64,000 nucleotides of DNA from Nocardioides sp. Kera G14 (lineage in GTDB: Bacteria > Actinomycetota > Actinomycetes > Propionibacteriales > Nocardioidaceae), in NCBI RefSeq assembly GCF_020715565.1, contig NZ_CP085839.1, forward strand, positions 1,860,001 to 1,924,000, given 5' to 3'. The translations under genes and the position numbers were made by a program. The notes under the pieces are model-generated. The model saw nothing but the letters and a program-made list of their open reading frames with translations. It did no database searches and was not told the origin of the DNA. Shown in pieces: positions 1 through 8,906 of the stretch; position 1 is the stretch's first letter, and each line of letters begins with the position of its first letter.

Positions 1-714
1 CCGGCGCTGCGGGGCTATGCGCCGTCGACGCTGCCGGCCGACGGCGACCTCTCGATCTATGCGGTCGCCGAGGACCTCGTGGAGCTGGCCGACCGGCTCG
101 GCGCCGACGAGCGGTCCGTCCTGGTCGGCCATGACTGGGGCGCGATCGCGGCGAGCCTGCTGGCCGGTCGCGCGGAGTCACCGTTCAGCCGCTACGTGCT
201 CGTCGCCATCCCTCCCCTGGCCCACCTCAACCCACGACGCGGGACGCTCCGGCCCTGGACCGCCGCGGTCATCCGGCAACCGGCGCACTCCTGGTACATC
301 GCCTTCAACCAGCTCCGCGGCCTCGCCGAGCGTCGCTTCGACTGGCTCGCCCGCCGGCTGTGGGCCTCCTGGGCACCCGGCTACGACGCCACCGAGGACC
401 TGGCCCACCTCGCTGAGGCGGTGCCCGACGTCACCCACGCCCGGGCGGTGATCTCCTACTACCGCACGGCACTCGGCTCCCGTATGTCCGCGCTGTCAGC
501 GGAGCCTGTGCACCCTGTGCTCTTCCTGCAGGGTGACCACGACACCGCGCTCGACCCGCGCTTCTTCGAGGTGGTCGCTCCGCAGCTGGCACCGCCCTCG
601 CGCGCCGTGCTGGTCGAGGGCGCCGGCCACTTCCCGCACCTCGACCGCCCCGAGGTCGTCCTCACCGAGATGCTCGCCGAGCTCGGCCGGCCGGACGCGG
701 CGGTCGGCCGATGA
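1..714 (+). CDS. alpha/beta hydrolase, 5' end cut off by the window
   Basis: The reading frame is open from the first base, so the true start lies upstream and only the C-terminal 237 residues are seen. The nucleophile elbow reads GHDWG, with the Asp codon at 133-135. An Asp nucleophile is typical of epoxide hydrolase and haloalkane dehalogenase relatives. The acid would be in GDHDT (about base 530) and the base in GAGHFPHLD (about base 625). It ends with an ATGA overlap into the SDR that follows, so the two are co-translated. Substrate unknown; family call is firm, function is not. Confidence 0.85.
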   Translation, partial: PALRGYAPSTLPADGDLSIYAVAEDLVELADRLGADERSVLVGHDWGAIAASLLAGRAESPFSRYVLVAIPPLAHLNPRRGTLRPWTAAVIRQPAHSWYIAFNQLRGLAERRFDWLARRLWASWAPGYDATEDLAHLAEAVPDVTHARAVISYYRTALGSRMSALSAEPVHPVLFLQGDHDTALDPRFFEVVAPQLAPPSRAVLVEGAGHFPHLDRPEVVLTEMLAELGRPDAAVGR

Positions 715-1604
715 GCGCCGGACCGCTGACCGGTAGGAGGGCGCTCGTCACCGGAGCCAGCCGCGGCATCGGTCTCGCCGTCGCCCATCGCCTCGTGGCC
801 GAGGGCACGGGTGTGGTGGTGGTGAACGGCCGCGACCCCGAGGCACTGGACGAGGCCGTCGCCGCCCTGCGTGCCATCGCCACTTCCGAGCAGCAGGTCT
901 CGGGGATCGCCGGCTCGGCCTCCGACGCCGACGTCCTCGCGGCGATGGTCGAGTCCGCAGGCGAGCCGGACCTCCTGGTCACCTGCGCCGGCACGGCCGA
1001 ACCGCCCGGCTCCTCGATCCTCTCGATCACGCCGGACGAGTGGCGCGACCTGATCGAGGCCCACCTCGACTCCACCTTCATCGCCTGCCGAGCCGTCGTG
1101 CCGGGCATGGTCGAGCGGCGCCGCGGCACGATCGTGACCACCAGCTCCCACGCCTTCACCGGCGCCTTCGGTGGCACCGGGTACGCCGCCGGCAAAGGTG
1201 GCGTCAACAGCCTCACCTACGCCTTGGCCGCCGAGCTCCGCGAGCACGGGATCCGCGTCAACGCCGTGACGCCGGGTGCGCGCACACGGCTCTCCACCGG
1301 CGAGGACTACGAGCAGACGATCGGCGAGCTCAACCGTCGCGGCCTCCTCGACGACCTGATGCGCGAGGGTGCCCTCGCTCCTGCGCCACCGGAGTATGTC
1401 GCCAGCCTCTACGCCTTCCTGGCCAGCGACCTCTCGGCCCCGATCACGGGCGAGGTCTTCTCCGGGTCGGGAGGCTACGTCGGCCGCTGGGAGCGGCCGA
1501 CCGAGACGTTCCTGACCTGGCGCGACCACGCCACCGAGCCGCCGTGGTCGCTCGACGACCTCGCCGGACTCATCTCGCCGAAGACCGACTCCGCACGGGC
1601 GTGA
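711..1604 (+). CDS. short-chain dehydrogenase/reductase (SDR)
   Basis: A 297-residue classical SDR using NAD(P)H. The Rossmann motif TGASRGIG is at residues 14-21, and the catalytic residues are Ser145 or Ser146, Tyr158 and Lys162 (YAAGK). The usual NNAG motif is replaced by TCAG at 91-94, a mild oddity. The start overlaps the stop of the upstream hydrolase (ATGA), so they form a two-gene operon. Its position next to steroid genes makes a hydroxysteroid or hydroxyacyl substrate possible, but that is inference only. The C-terminal 50 residues extend beyond the usual SDR core. Confidence 0.85.
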   Translation: MSAGPLTGRRALVTGASRGIGLAVAHRLVAEGTGVVVVNGRDPEALDEAVAALRAIATSEQQVSGIAGSASDADVLAAMVESAGEPDLLVTCAGTAEPPGSSILSITPDEWRDLIEAHLDSTFIACRAVVPGMVERRRGTIVTTSSHAFTGAFGGTGYAAGKGGVNSLTYALAAELREHGIRVNAVTPGARTRLSTGEDYEQTIGELNRRGLLDDLMREGALAPAPPEYVASLYAFLASDLSAPITGEVFSGSGGYVGRWERPTETFLTWRDHATEPPWSLDDLAGLISPKTDSARA

Positions 1605-1633
1605 CCTGAGTCACACTCGTCAGTTGGTCCGAC

Positions 1634-3082
1634 ATGACCCCCGCTCGCCGTCATCCGGTCCGACTGATCGCCGTCTTCGCCCTGGCCGCAGCCCTGGTCG
1701 GCGCGGCCGCGGTGACGTCGAGGAGCACCAGCCATGCGGCCGACTCGCTCGCCGGCGTACCTCGGGCGACGTGCGGGCCGGGCTCGAGTCCGGAGACCGG
1801 ACTCCAGGGGCAGGTCCCGAAGGCGGACGACACGTCAGGGCGGGCCGCCCAAGGTTACTGGTGCAACGTGGCCGTGGTGGGACACACCGGCACCTCGGGC
1901 GGCTTCAAGGTCCAGCGGTACGTCGACCCGGCAGGTCACGTCTGCGCGTACTACGACACCGCCACCATGCTCGGCCTCACGCTCCCGAACCTCACGAAGG
2001 GCGTCCATCCCGGTGTCGCCGTCCTCGACATGTCCAACTCCTCGAAGCCCGTGCGCACGGCCACCCTGCTGACGCCGGCGATGCTCCAACCCCATGAGTC
2101 GCTCCTGGTCAACCAGGCTCGCGGGCTGCTGGTCGCCACCCTCGGCAGCCTCGCCACCGCACCCGGGATGATGGACGTCTACGACGTCAGCAAGGACTGC
2201 CGGCACCCGGTCCTGAGGTCGACCTCGGTCGCCAACCTCACCGGTCACGAGAGTGGCTTTGCTCCCGATGGCCGGACCTTCTGGTCCGCCGGAGCCGCCG
2301 GATTCACCCTCACGGCGATCGACCTGACCGACCCGGCACGGCCGAAGAACATCTTCACCCAGACCGGCGTCGTCTACCACGGGCTCCGGCTCTCCGACGA
2401 CGGCCGCACGCTCTACGTCGCCAACATGGGCACGCCGGACGCCAAGAGCACGCTCGACCGCCCTGGCCTGCGCATCCTCGACGTCTCCGAGGTCCAGGAT
2501 CGGAGGCCGAAGCCCAGTGTGAGGACCTTGGGCGAGCTCACGTGGCCCGAAGCCTCGATCCCCCAGGTCGCCGAGCCCTTCACCCGGGACGGCCGCCAGT
2601 ACGTGCTCGAGAACGACGAGTTCACCGACTGGTTCGGCGACAACTGGAAGGTCGACTTCTTCGGCAACCAGGTGGGCGCCGCACGGATCATCGACGTCAC
2701 CGACCCGCGCGCACCGTTCCTCGTCTCGCGCCTGCGGCTGGAGGTGCACGACCCGGCGAAGCGGACGTCGGACGTGCTCGCCGATCCCGGCGGCAACGAG
2801 GTCCTCAAGGCCTATGCCGCGCACTACTGCGGCGTGCCGACCCGGGACAACCCGCGCGTCGTCGGCTGCTCGATGATCGCCTCCGGGCTGCGCCTCTTCG
2901 ACATCAGCGACCTGGCGCATCCGCGGGAGGCGGCGTACTTCAACATGCCGGGGACCGACGGTGGTGAGGCGCTCTCGCAGCCCGCCTGGGACCTCCAGCG
3001 CGGCGAAGTCTGGTACTCGGACGCCGAGGAGGGTTTCTTCGCCCTCCGTCTCACCAATGGCGCAGCGGATCTGCTGGACTGA
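1634..3082 (+). CDS. secreted LVIVD-repeat beta-propeller protein
   Basis: A 482-residue protein with an Arg-rich N-terminus, a hydrophobic stretch (about residues 10-25) and a likely Ala-X-Ala cleavage site near residue 35, so probably exported. Repeated segments of the type 'V.D.S....P' (AVLDMSNSSKP, DVYDVSKDCRHP, TAIDLTDPARP, RIIDVTDPRAP, RLFDISDLAHP) mark LVIVD repeats, which fold as a beta-propeller. Several Cys residues suggest disulfides. The molecular role is unknown. It starts 30 bases after the SDR and ends 4 bases before the convergent SDR at 3086. Confidence 0.75.
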   Translation: MTPARRHPVRLIAVFALAAALVGAAAVTSRSTSHAADSLAGVPRATCGPGSSPETGLQGQVPKADDTSGRAAQGYWCNVAVVGHTGTSGGFKVQRYVDPAGHVCAYYDTATMLGLTLPNLTKGVHPGVAVLDMSNSSKPVRTATLLTPAMLQPHESLLVNQARGLLVATLGSLATAPGMMDVYDVSKDCRHPVLRSTSVANLTGHESGFAPDGRTFWSAGAAGFTLTAIDLTDPARPKNIFTQTGVVYHGLRLSDDGRTLYVANMGTPDAKSTLDRPGLRILDVSEVQDRRPKPSVRTLGELTWPEASIPQVAEPFTRDGRQYVLENDEFTDWFGDNWKVDFFGNQVGAARIIDVTDPRAPFLVSRLRLEVHDPAKRTSDVLADPGGNEVLKAYAAHYCGVPTRDNPRVVGCSMIASGLRLFDISDLAHPREAAYFNMPGTDGGEALSQPAWDLQRGEVWYSDAEEGFFALRLTNGAADLLD

Positions 3083-3085
3083 CCG

Positions 3086-3988
3086 TCAGCCCTGACTGCC
3101 GTAGACCGGCTCGGGCGCTGACGCCTTGGCGAGCAGGTCGGTGAGGGCCGGGCCGACCTCGTCGGCGGTCCAGCGGCGGCCGAGGTCCTGGCTCTCGCCG
3201 TGGGTCCAGCCGTTCTCGACGGTGATCCGGCTCCCGTCGATCTCGATCACACGGCCCGTCACGGTCGCTGCCGCCTCGCTGGCGAGCCACGCGACGATCG
3301 GACTGTTGTCCTCCGGGAGGGCCATCGCGCTCGTGTCGAAGGCGCCCTCCGTCATGCGGGTGCGGGCGACGGGGGCGATCGCGTTGACCGTGACGCCGTA
3401 GCGGCCGAGCTCGGCCGCCGCGACGAGCGTCATCCCGGCGATCCCGGCCTTGGCGGAGGAGTAGGTGGTCTGGCCGATCGAGCCCTGCAACCCCGCACCC
3501 GAGCTCGTGTTGATGACCCGCGCGGCGCGTTGCCGGCCCGCCTTGGACTCATCACGCCAGTAGCTCGCGGCGTGCCGCAGCGGCGCGAAGTGGCCCTTGA
3601 GGTGCACGCGGATCACCGCGTCCCACTCCTCCTCGGCGGTGTTGACCAGCATCCGGTCCCGCACGAAGCCTGCGTTGTTGACGAGGATGTCGAGGCCGCC
3701 GTACGTCTCGATGGCCTGCGCCACCATGGCCTCGGCCTGTGCCCAGTCGGCGACGTCGGCGCCGTTGGTCTCGGCCTCTCCCCCGGCGGCGCGGATCTCG
3801 GCGACGACCTCGTCTGCTGGTGACTGTCCGGCGTCCTCGACCTCGCCGTTGTTGCTCACGCCGTAGTCGTTGACGATCACCTTCGCGCCGTGGCGCGCCA
3901 GCTCGAGCGCGTGGGCTCGGCCGATGCCGCGACCGGCGCCGGTCACGATCGCGACGCGCCCCTCGAGGAGCCTGGAGTCACTGGTCAT
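3086..3988 (-). CDS. SDR dehydrogenase, Rv3548c-like, steroid cluster
   Basis: A 300-residue SDR close in length and position to M. tuberculosis Rv3548c (about 304 aa). The Rossmann motif TGAGRGIG is at residues 16-23, an Asp at 41 follows beta-2, NNAG is at 104-107, and the catalytic residues are Ser162 or Ser163, Tyr176 and Lys180. I chose the ATG at 3988 because the frame upstream lies over the neighbouring SDR and this start gives the normal SDR N-terminus. It overlaps that SDR (stop at 3978) by 11 bases. It likely oxidises or reduces a hydroxyacyl-CoA or ketone in late steroid breakdown; the exact step is unassigned. Confidence 0.85.
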   Translation of the reverse strand: MTSDSRLLEGRVAIVTGAGRGIGRAHALELARHGAKVIVNDYGVSNNGEVEDAGQSPADEVVAEIRAAGGEAETNGADVADWAQAEAMVAQAIETYGGLDILVNNAGFVRDRMLVNTAEEEWDAVIRVHLKGHFAPLRHAASYWRDESKAGRQRAARVINTSSGAGLQGSIGQTTYSSAKAGIAGMTLVAAAELGRYGVTVNAIAPVARTRMTEGAFDTSAMALPEDNSPIVAWLASEAAATVTGRVIEIDGSRITVENGWTHGESQDLGRRWTADEVGPALTDLLAKASAPEPVYGSQG

Positions 3989-4757
3989 GGGGTGTCCCTT
4001 CTGCAGCGGCGAGGAAGGCGGGAGCCTCACCGCCGCCATGGAGTTCGATGGTCGAGCCGGTGACGTACGCCGACAGCGGACTGGCCAGGAAGGCGACCGT
4101 CCCGCCGACATCCGCCGGTGTTGCGAGCCGGCCGAGCGGCACGGTGCCGGCGATGCGCGCCAGGCCCTCGGGGCCGCCGTAGTGGCCGGAGTCCTCGTCG
4201 TCGGCCGGAGCCACCATGCCGACGTTGATCGCATTGACCCGCACCCGCGGCGCCCACTCCACCGCGAGGCTTCGGGTGAGAGAGTCGAGGCCGGCCTTCG
4301 CGGCACCGTAGGCGGCGGTGCCCGGACTCGGCCGAAGGGCGCTGACGCTGGAGATGTTGACGATGGCGCCGCCGTACTCCTGGCCCTGCATCACCCGGTT
4401 GGCGGCCTGGCTGATCAACAGCGGTGCGAGCAGGTTGAGCTCGACGACCTTGGCGTGCAGCCGTGGGCTGGCCGTGGCCGCCGGGGCGGGCGGGGCGCCG
4501 CCGGCGTTGTTGACGAGGATGTCGAGGCGCCCGAACTCCTCGACGATCCCGTCCACCAACCCTGTCACGGCGTCGGCGTCGCGCACATCGCACACGCGAT
4601 GACCTCCGCTGCCTGCAACAGGTTCCGATTCGGTGCGGGAGCATGTCACAACCAAGGCCCCAGCCGCTACCAGTACCTCGCTGATGCCTAGACCAATTCC
4701 GCGGGCGCCACCGGTCACGAGGGCGACCTTTCCAGTGAGGTCGAGGTCCAGCGGCAT
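3978..4757 (-). CDS. SDR dehydrogenase, Rv3549c-like, steroid cluster
   Basis: A 259-residue SDR, the same length as M. tuberculosis Rv3549c, and like it first gene of the pair divergent from echA20. TGGARGIG is at residues 15-22, NNAG at 83-86, and the catalytic Tyr150 and Lys154 lie in YGAAK with Ser136/137 upstream. The ATG at 4757 places the N-terminal beta strand normally. A KstR-type box sits 33 bases upstream in the shared promoter with echA20. Role: an oxidoreductase of ring C/D catabolism, substrate not known from sequence. Confidence 0.87.
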   Translation of the reverse strand: MPLDLDLTGKVALVTGGARGIGLGISEVLVAAGALVVTCSRTESEPVAGSGGHRVCDVRDADAVTGLVDGIVEEFGRLDILVNNAGGAPPAPAATASPRLHAKVVELNLLAPLLISQAANRVMQGQEYGGAIVNISSVSALRPSPGTAAYGAAKAGLDSLTRSLAVEWAPRVRVNAINVGMVAPADDEDSGHYGGPEGLARIAGTVPLGRLATPADVGGTVAFLASPLSAYVTGSTIELHGGGEAPAFLAAAEGTPHDQ

Positions 4758-4789
4758 GGTGGACACGCTAGCCGAGAAACCACTAGATT

Positions 4790-4803
4790 TGAAACACGTT
4801 CTA
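4790..4803. promoter_or_regulatory. KstR-type operator, SDR pair / echA20 divergent promoter
   Basis: TGAAACACGTTCTA fits the KstR consensus TnnAACnnGTTnnA at every fixed position. It lies between divergent starts at 4757 and 4818. In mycobacteria the orthologous genes answer to KstR2, whose box is different. Confidence 0.8.
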
Positions 4804-4817
4804 GTTTTGGAGAGTGC

Positions 4818-5579
4818 ATGTCCGCGATCAGCACGGAGCAGCGCGACGACGGCATCACCGTCGTCACGGTCGACGCTCCCCCCGTCAACGCACTGACCGT
4901 CCAGGGGTGGTTCGACCTGGCTGACGCGGTCACCGCGGCCGGCCGCGAGGCCACGACTCGGGTCGTCGTCCTTCGTGCCGTCGGCAAGGGCTTCAACGCC
5001 GGCGTCGACATCAAGGAGATGCAGCACACCGACGGCTTCGACGCCCTGCTCGGCGCCAACAAGGGCTGCTTCGCGGCCTTCAAGGCGGTCTATGAGTGCG
5101 AGGTGCCGGTGATCGCCGCCGTCAACGGATTCTGCGTGGGCGGTGGGGTCGGCCTGGTCGGAAACGCCGACATCGTGATCGCCTCCGACGACGCCTACTT
5201 CGGGGTGCCCGAGGTGAAGCAGGGGGCGCTCGGCGCGGCGACGCACATGGCGCGACTCGTGCCGCAGCACCTGATGCGCACCCTCTACTTCACCGCGCGC
5301 ACCATCCCCGCGGCCGACCTCGTCACTCACGGCTCGGTCTACCGGGTAGTGCCGCGCGCCGAGCTGGACGACGCTGCCCTCGAGCTGGCGGGCGAGGTCG
5401 CCGAGAAGGATCCCCGCGTCATCCGTGCCGCCAAGGCAGCCCTCAACGGCATCGACCCGATCGACGTCAACAAGTCCTACCGGTTCGAGCAGGGCTTCAC
5501 CTTCGAGCTCAACCTCGCGGGCGTCTCGGACGAGCTGCGCGACGGGTTCGCCGGGACGAACAAGGCGGTGAAGGGTTGA
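4818..5579 (+). CDS. echA20: EchA20-type ring D hydrolase (crotonase family)
   Basis: A 253-residue crotonase-fold enzyme (M. tuberculosis EchA20 is about 247 aa). In the published HIP pathway EchA20 hydrolyses ring D of the HIEC-CoA intermediate. Oxyanion-hole elements are visible as NAGVDI (residues 60-65) and GFCVGGG (104-110). It starts 15 bases after a KstR-type box and heads the run echA20-ipdA-ipdB-ipdC. The stop overlaps a TTG start of ipdA. Synteny with Rv3550-Rv3553 makes this assignment strong. Confidence 0.92.
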   Translation: MSAISTEQRDDGITVVTVDAPPVNALTVQGWFDLADAVTAAGREATTRVVVLRAVGKGFNAGVDIKEMQHTDGFDALLGANKGCFAAFKAVYECEVPVIAAVNGFCVGGGVGLVGNADIVIASDDAYFGVPEVKQGALGAATHMARLVPQHLMRTLYFTARTIPAADLVTHGSVYRVVPRAELDDAALELAGEVAEKDPRVIRAAKAALNGIDPIDVNKSYRFEQGFTFELNLAGVSDELRDGFAGTNKAVKG

Positions 5580-6472
5580 GCACGAAGCCCCGCGACAAGA
5601 CGACCACCATCGAGGCGATCATCGACTCCCTCGAGGACGGCATGACGATCGGGATCGGGGGCTGGGGACCGCGGCGCAAGCCGATGGCCCTGGTGCGCGC
5701 GCTCTACCGCAGCAACCTCAAGGACCTGACCATCGTGAGCTGGGGCGGCGCCGACGTCGGCCTGCTCGCGCGTGCGGAGAAGATCCGCCGCCTCGTCTAT
5801 GCCTTCGTCTCGCTCGACTCCATACCCCTGGAGCCCAACTTCCAGCGGGCCCGGCAGAACAAGGCGATCCCCGAGGTCGTCGAGCTCGACGAGGGCATGT
5901 TCTACACCGGCCTGCGGGCCGCAGCCGAGCGGGTGCCGTTCCTCCCGATGCGTGCGGGCCTCGGGTCCGACGTGCTGGTCAACCAGCCGTGGCTGAAGAC
6001 CGTGGTGTCGCCGTACGCCGACGGGAGCGGTGACGTCGAGGAGCTCGTCGCCATGCCGGCCCTCACGCTCGACGTCGCGTTCGTCCACATGAACCGGGCC
6101 GACGTGCACGGCAATGCGACCTATCTCGGGCCGGACCCCTACTTCGACGACCTCTTCTGCATGGCGGCCTCGCGCGCCTATGTGTCCTGCGAGCAGATCG
6201 TCGACACGGCGGGACTCACGGTCGACGCTCCCGTCCAGCGGCTGCTGATCAGCCGGCTCCTGGTCGACGGGGTGGTGGAGACGCCGAACGGCGCGCACTT
6301 CACGACCTGCACGCCCGACTACGAGCGCGACGAGCGCTTCCAGAAGGCCTACGCCGCCGCGGCGTCGGGCAGTGACGAGGACTGGCAGGCCTTCCACGAA
6401 CGGTTCCTGTCCGGCGACGAGGCCGCCTACCAGGCGGCCGTCGCCGCGTGGCACGAGGAGAGTGCGTCATGA
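5576..6472 (+). CDS. ipdA: IpdA, alpha subunit of COCHEA-CoA hydrolase
   Basis: A 298-residue CoA-transferase-family alpha subunit (family I fold), close to the 292 residues of M. tuberculosis IpdA. With IpdB it forms the hydrolase that opens the last steroid ring (ring C) of COCHEA-CoA. The N-terminal GIGGWGPRRKPMALVRAL matches the CoA-binding region. I chose the TTG at 5576 because it overlaps the echA20 stop (TTGA) and leaves the expected N-terminus; the open frame extends much further upstream only as antisense-free shadow of echA20. It ends with an ATGA overlap into ipdB. Confidence 0.9.
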   Translation: MSTKPRDKTTTIEAIIDSLEDGMTIGIGGWGPRRKPMALVRALYRSNLKDLTIVSWGGADVGLLARAEKIRRLVYAFVSLDSIPLEPNFQRARQNKAIPEVVELDEGMFYTGLRAAAERVPFLPMRAGLGSDVLVNQPWLKTVVSPYADGSGDVEELVAMPALTLDVAFVHMNRADVHGNATYLGPDPYFDDLFCMAASRAYVSCEQIVDTAGLTVDAPVQRLLISRLLVDGVVETPNGAHFTTCTPDYERDERFQKAYAAAASGSDEDWQAFHERFLSGDEAAYQAAVAAWHEESAS

Positions 6473-7263
6473 GCGCCCCAGAGATCCAACGCAGTACCAG
6501 GGCCGACGTCTGCGCCGCGGCGATCGCCGACGCGTTCAAGGACGACGGCGAGATCTTCGCGTCGCCGATGGGGATGCTGCCGACCGTCGGCGTGCGGCTC
6601 GCGAAGCTCACCTCCAACCCCGACCTGGTCATCTCCGACGGCGAGTCGCTCTGGCTCGGCGGCACGCCGCCGCTGGGCGGGACCGACGTGGTCGAGGGGT
6701 GGATCCCGTTCCGCCGTGTCTTCGAGATCGTCAACCACGGCAGGCGCCACGTGATGATGGGCGCGACCCAGATCGACCGTCAGGGCAACCAGAACATCAG
6801 CGCGATCGGTGACTTCGCCCAGCCCACCCGGCAGCTGCTCGGCTCGCGTGGCGCTCCCGGCAACACCGTCAACAACCGCACCTCCTACTGGGTGCCGCGG
6901 CACTCCCCCAAGGTCTTCGTCGAGGCGGTCGACATCGTCTCCGGCGTCGGGCCGCAGCGTGCCCGCGCCGCGGGGGTGGCGGCGTCGAAGTACAACGACA
7001 TCCACCGGATCGTCAGCAACCTGGGCGTCTTCGACGTCGGTGGCCCCGGAGACACGGTCCGCCTGCTGTCGGTGCATCCCGGCGTGAATGTCGATGAGGT
7101 GGTGAGTGCGACCGGCTTCGACCTGGGAATCGCCGGCGACGTACCGACGACGCGGGAGCCCACCTCGACGGAGCTCCTGCTCATCAACACCGTCATCGAC
7201 CCCAAGGGGCTGCGGATGCGCGAGGTCCCCGAGCCGGTCGACGCGGGGAAGGCGGCCTCATGA
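6469..7263 (+). CDS. ipdB: IpdB, beta subunit of COCHEA-CoA hydrolase
   Basis: A 264-residue CoA-transferase-like beta subunit (M. tuberculosis IpdB is about 250 aa). It pairs with IpdA to hydrolyse ring C in late steroid catabolism. The ATG at 6469 is preferred over one 21 bases upstream because it makes an ATGA overlap with ipdA. The segment RHVMMGATQIDRQGNQN and the following GNTVNNRTSYWVPRHS are typical of this subfamily. It ends with an ATGA overlap into ipdC, so stoichiometric co-translation is likely. Confidence 0.9.
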   Translation: MSAPEIQRSTRADVCAAAIADAFKDDGEIFASPMGMLPTVGVRLAKLTSNPDLVISDGESLWLGGTPPLGGTDVVEGWIPFRRVFEIVNHGRRHVMMGATQIDRQGNQNISAIGDFAQPTRQLLGSRGAPGNTVNNRTSYWVPRHSPKVFVEAVDIVSGVGPQRARAAGVAASKYNDIHRIVSNLGVFDVGGPGDTVRLLSVHPGVNVDEVVSATGFDLGIAGDVPTTREPTSTELLLINTVIDPKGLRMREVPEPVDAGKAAS

Positions 7264-8354
7264 TCGAGCAGGTCCTGAGGACTCCCCTCACCGAGCTCGC
7301 CGGCATCCGGCACCCCGTCGTCCAGACCGGCATGGGCTGGGTCGCGGGGCCGCGCCTGGTCTCGGCGACCGCCAATGCCGGCGGCCTCGGCATCCTCGCG
7401 TCGGCCACGATGACGATCGACGAGCTCGAGAAGGCGATCATCGAGGTCTCCTCCCGCACGTCGCAGCCGTTCGGGGTCAACCTCCGCGCGGACGCCGGCG
7501 ACGCAGGCGACCGCTGCCAGCTCCTGATCGACCACGGTGTGAAGGTCGCCTCCTTCGCACTCGCCCCGAAGCCGGAGTTGATCGCCCGCCTCAAGGAGCA
7601 CGACATCGTCGTGATCCCGTCGATCGGCGCACCGAAGCACGCCAAGAAGGTCGCGAGCTGGGGCGCCGACGCGGTGATGATCCAAGGCGGCGAGGGCGGT
7701 GGCCACACCGGTGCCGTGCCGACGACGCTGCTCCTGCCCTCCGTGCTCGATGCCGTCGACATCCCGGTCATCGCCGCCGGCGGATTCTTCGACGGCCGGG
7801 GCCTGGCCGCTGCCCTGTCGTACGGCGCCGCCGGCATCGGCATGGGCACGCGGTTCCTGCTCACCTCCGACTCGGCGGTGCCGCAGGCGGTCAAGGAGCT
7901 CTACCTGGGCTACGGCCTCGACGGCACCGTCGTGACCGACAAGGTCGACGGCATGCCGCACCGGATGCTGCGCACCTCGCTCGTCGAGTCGCTGCTCGAC
8001 TCCTCGCTCGTGCGTCGCGCCGTGCCGACGGCCCGGCGGACGCTGGAGTTCAAGAAGGCGTCGGGGATGACGTGGCGCGAGCTCGTCGCCGACGGCCGCG
8101 CGATGAAGCACGCCCAGGGCCGGTCGCTCGCCCAGCTGGCGCTCGCCGCCAACACCCCGATGATGCTGCGCGCGGGCCTGGTCGAAGGTGACACCAACGC
8201 CGGCGTGCTCGCGTCCGGCCAGGTGGTCGGGCTGCTCGAGGACCTGCCGTCGTGCGAGGAGCTCATCGACCGGGTGGTGACGCAGGCCGCCGACCAACTC
8301 CGTCGAGTTGCCGGTTTCCTGCCGTCGAATCCGGCCTCTCCTGCCACCGAGTAG
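7260..8354 (+). CDS. ipdC: IpdC, flavin-dependent NMO-like enzyme of HIP catabolism
   Basis: A 364-residue TIM-barrel flavoenzyme of the nitronate-monooxygenase/2-nitropropane-dioxygenase superfamily. The FMN-binding signatures are IQGGEGGGHTG (about 140-150) and VIAAGGFFDGRG. It is syntenic with Rv3553 (ipdC), which acts on CoA thioesters derived from 5-hydroxylated HIP. The C-terminus is unusual: the last ~18 codons are built from a 22-bp tandem repeat (8300-8365), which carries the stop codon. The mycobacterial protein is slightly shorter, so this tail looks acquired. Confidence 0.88.
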   Translation: MIEQVLRTPLTELAGIRHPVVQTGMGWVAGPRLVSATANAGGLGILASATMTIDELEKAIIEVSSRTSQPFGVNLRADAGDAGDRCQLLIDHGVKVASFALAPKPELIARLKEHDIVVIPSIGAPKHAKKVASWGADAVMIQGGEGGGHTGAVPTTLLLPSVLDAVDIPVIAAGGFFDGRGLAAALSYGAAGIGMGTRFLLTSDSAVPQAVKELYLGYGLDGTVVTDKVDGMPHRMLRTSLVESLLDSSLVRRAVPTARRTLEFKKASGMTWRELVADGRAMKHAQGRSLAQLALAANTPMMLRAGLVEGDTNAGVLASGQVVGLLEDLPSCEELIDRVVTQAADQLRRVAGFLPSNPASPATE

Positions 8355-8365
8355 CGTCCCGCCCA
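8300..8365 (+). repeat. 22-bp tandem repeat array at the end of ipdC
   Basis: Two clear 22-bp units (8300-8321 and 8322-8343) both begin CCGTCGA and end TCCTG. A third, degraded unit (8344-8365) begins CCACCGAG and contains the ipdC TAG stop. The units encode the IpdC C-terminus. Same family as the arrays at 9616, 10677 and 18805. Confidence 0.65.
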
Positions 8366-8856
8366 TGGGCACCAACCAACGCTCCCAGGTCGAGATGACC
8401 GACGAGGAGATCGCCGCCTTCATCGCCTCGAAGCGGACCGCCACGCTCGTCACCGTCGGCCCTTCCGGGCAGCCGCATGCCATCGCGATGTGGTTCGGCC
8501 TGATCGACGGCGTGCTGTGGTTCGAGACGAAGGCCAAGGCCCAGAAGGCGGTCAACCTTCGACGCGATCCGCGCGCCACGGTGCTGCTCGAGGACGGGCT
8601 CACCTACGACACGCTGCGCGGGGTCTCGCTGGAGGGGACGTGTGAGGTGATCGACGATCCCGACGCCCTCTTCGCCGTCGGCGTGAGCGTGTGGGAGCGC
8701 TACACCGGGCCGTACACCGAGGAGATGCGTCCGTTCGTCGAGCAGATGCTCAACAAGCGGGTGGCCGTGCGCTTCGACGTGGCCCGGACGCGGTCGTGGG
8801 ACCACCGCAAGCTCGGCCTGCCCGCGATGGAGGTCGGCGGCACCGCCCTGCTGTAG
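8365..8856 (+). CDS. PPOX-class (split beta-barrel) flavin/F420-binding protein
   Basis: A 163-residue protein of the pyridoxamine 5'-phosphate oxidase-like split-barrel family. The N-terminal pattern 'IAAFIASKRTATLVTVGPSG.PHA..MWF' and 'KAVNLRRDPRATVLLEDG' are typical of actinobacterial PPOX proteins that bind F420 or FMN. The ATG at 8365 gives a conventional start; the longer open frame upstream only covers the ipdC end. It starts 10 bases after ipdC, so it may be the last gene of that operon. In M. tuberculosis a different F420 enzyme (Rv3547) sits beside Rv3548c. Substrate unknown. Confidence 0.75.
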   Translation: MGTNQRSQVEMTDEEIAAFIASKRTATLVTVGPSGQPHAIAMWFGLIDGVLWFETKAKAQKAVNLRRDPRATVLLEDGLTYDTLRGVSLEGTCEVIDDPDALFAVGVSVWERYTGPYTEEMRPFVEQMLNKRVAVRFDVARTRSWDHRKLGLPAMEVGGTALL

Positions 8857-8865
8857 CCCACGCGG

Positions 8866-8884
8866 TATCGGTTGATTTTCGATA
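8866..8884. promoter_or_regulatory. inverted repeat upstream of the DUF2975/HTH genes
   Basis: TATCG and CGATA arms with a 9-base AT-richer spacer lie 22 bases before the first DUF2975 start. It is a candidate operator or promoter element for the HTH protein encoded at 9423. Short arms keep confidence low. Confidence 0.35.
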
Positions 8885-8906
8885 GATAACGCGCGACAGT
8901 CATCAC

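Noticed and set aside
459..1529. Long open frame on the minus strand opposite the SDR gene, and similar ones such as 25317-27221, 46350-48101, 50567-52633 and 57297-58934
   Set aside because: They lie exactly opposite clear genes, have low-complexity Arg/Gly/Val/Asp-rich translations and no family motifs. High GC makes long antisense frames by chance.
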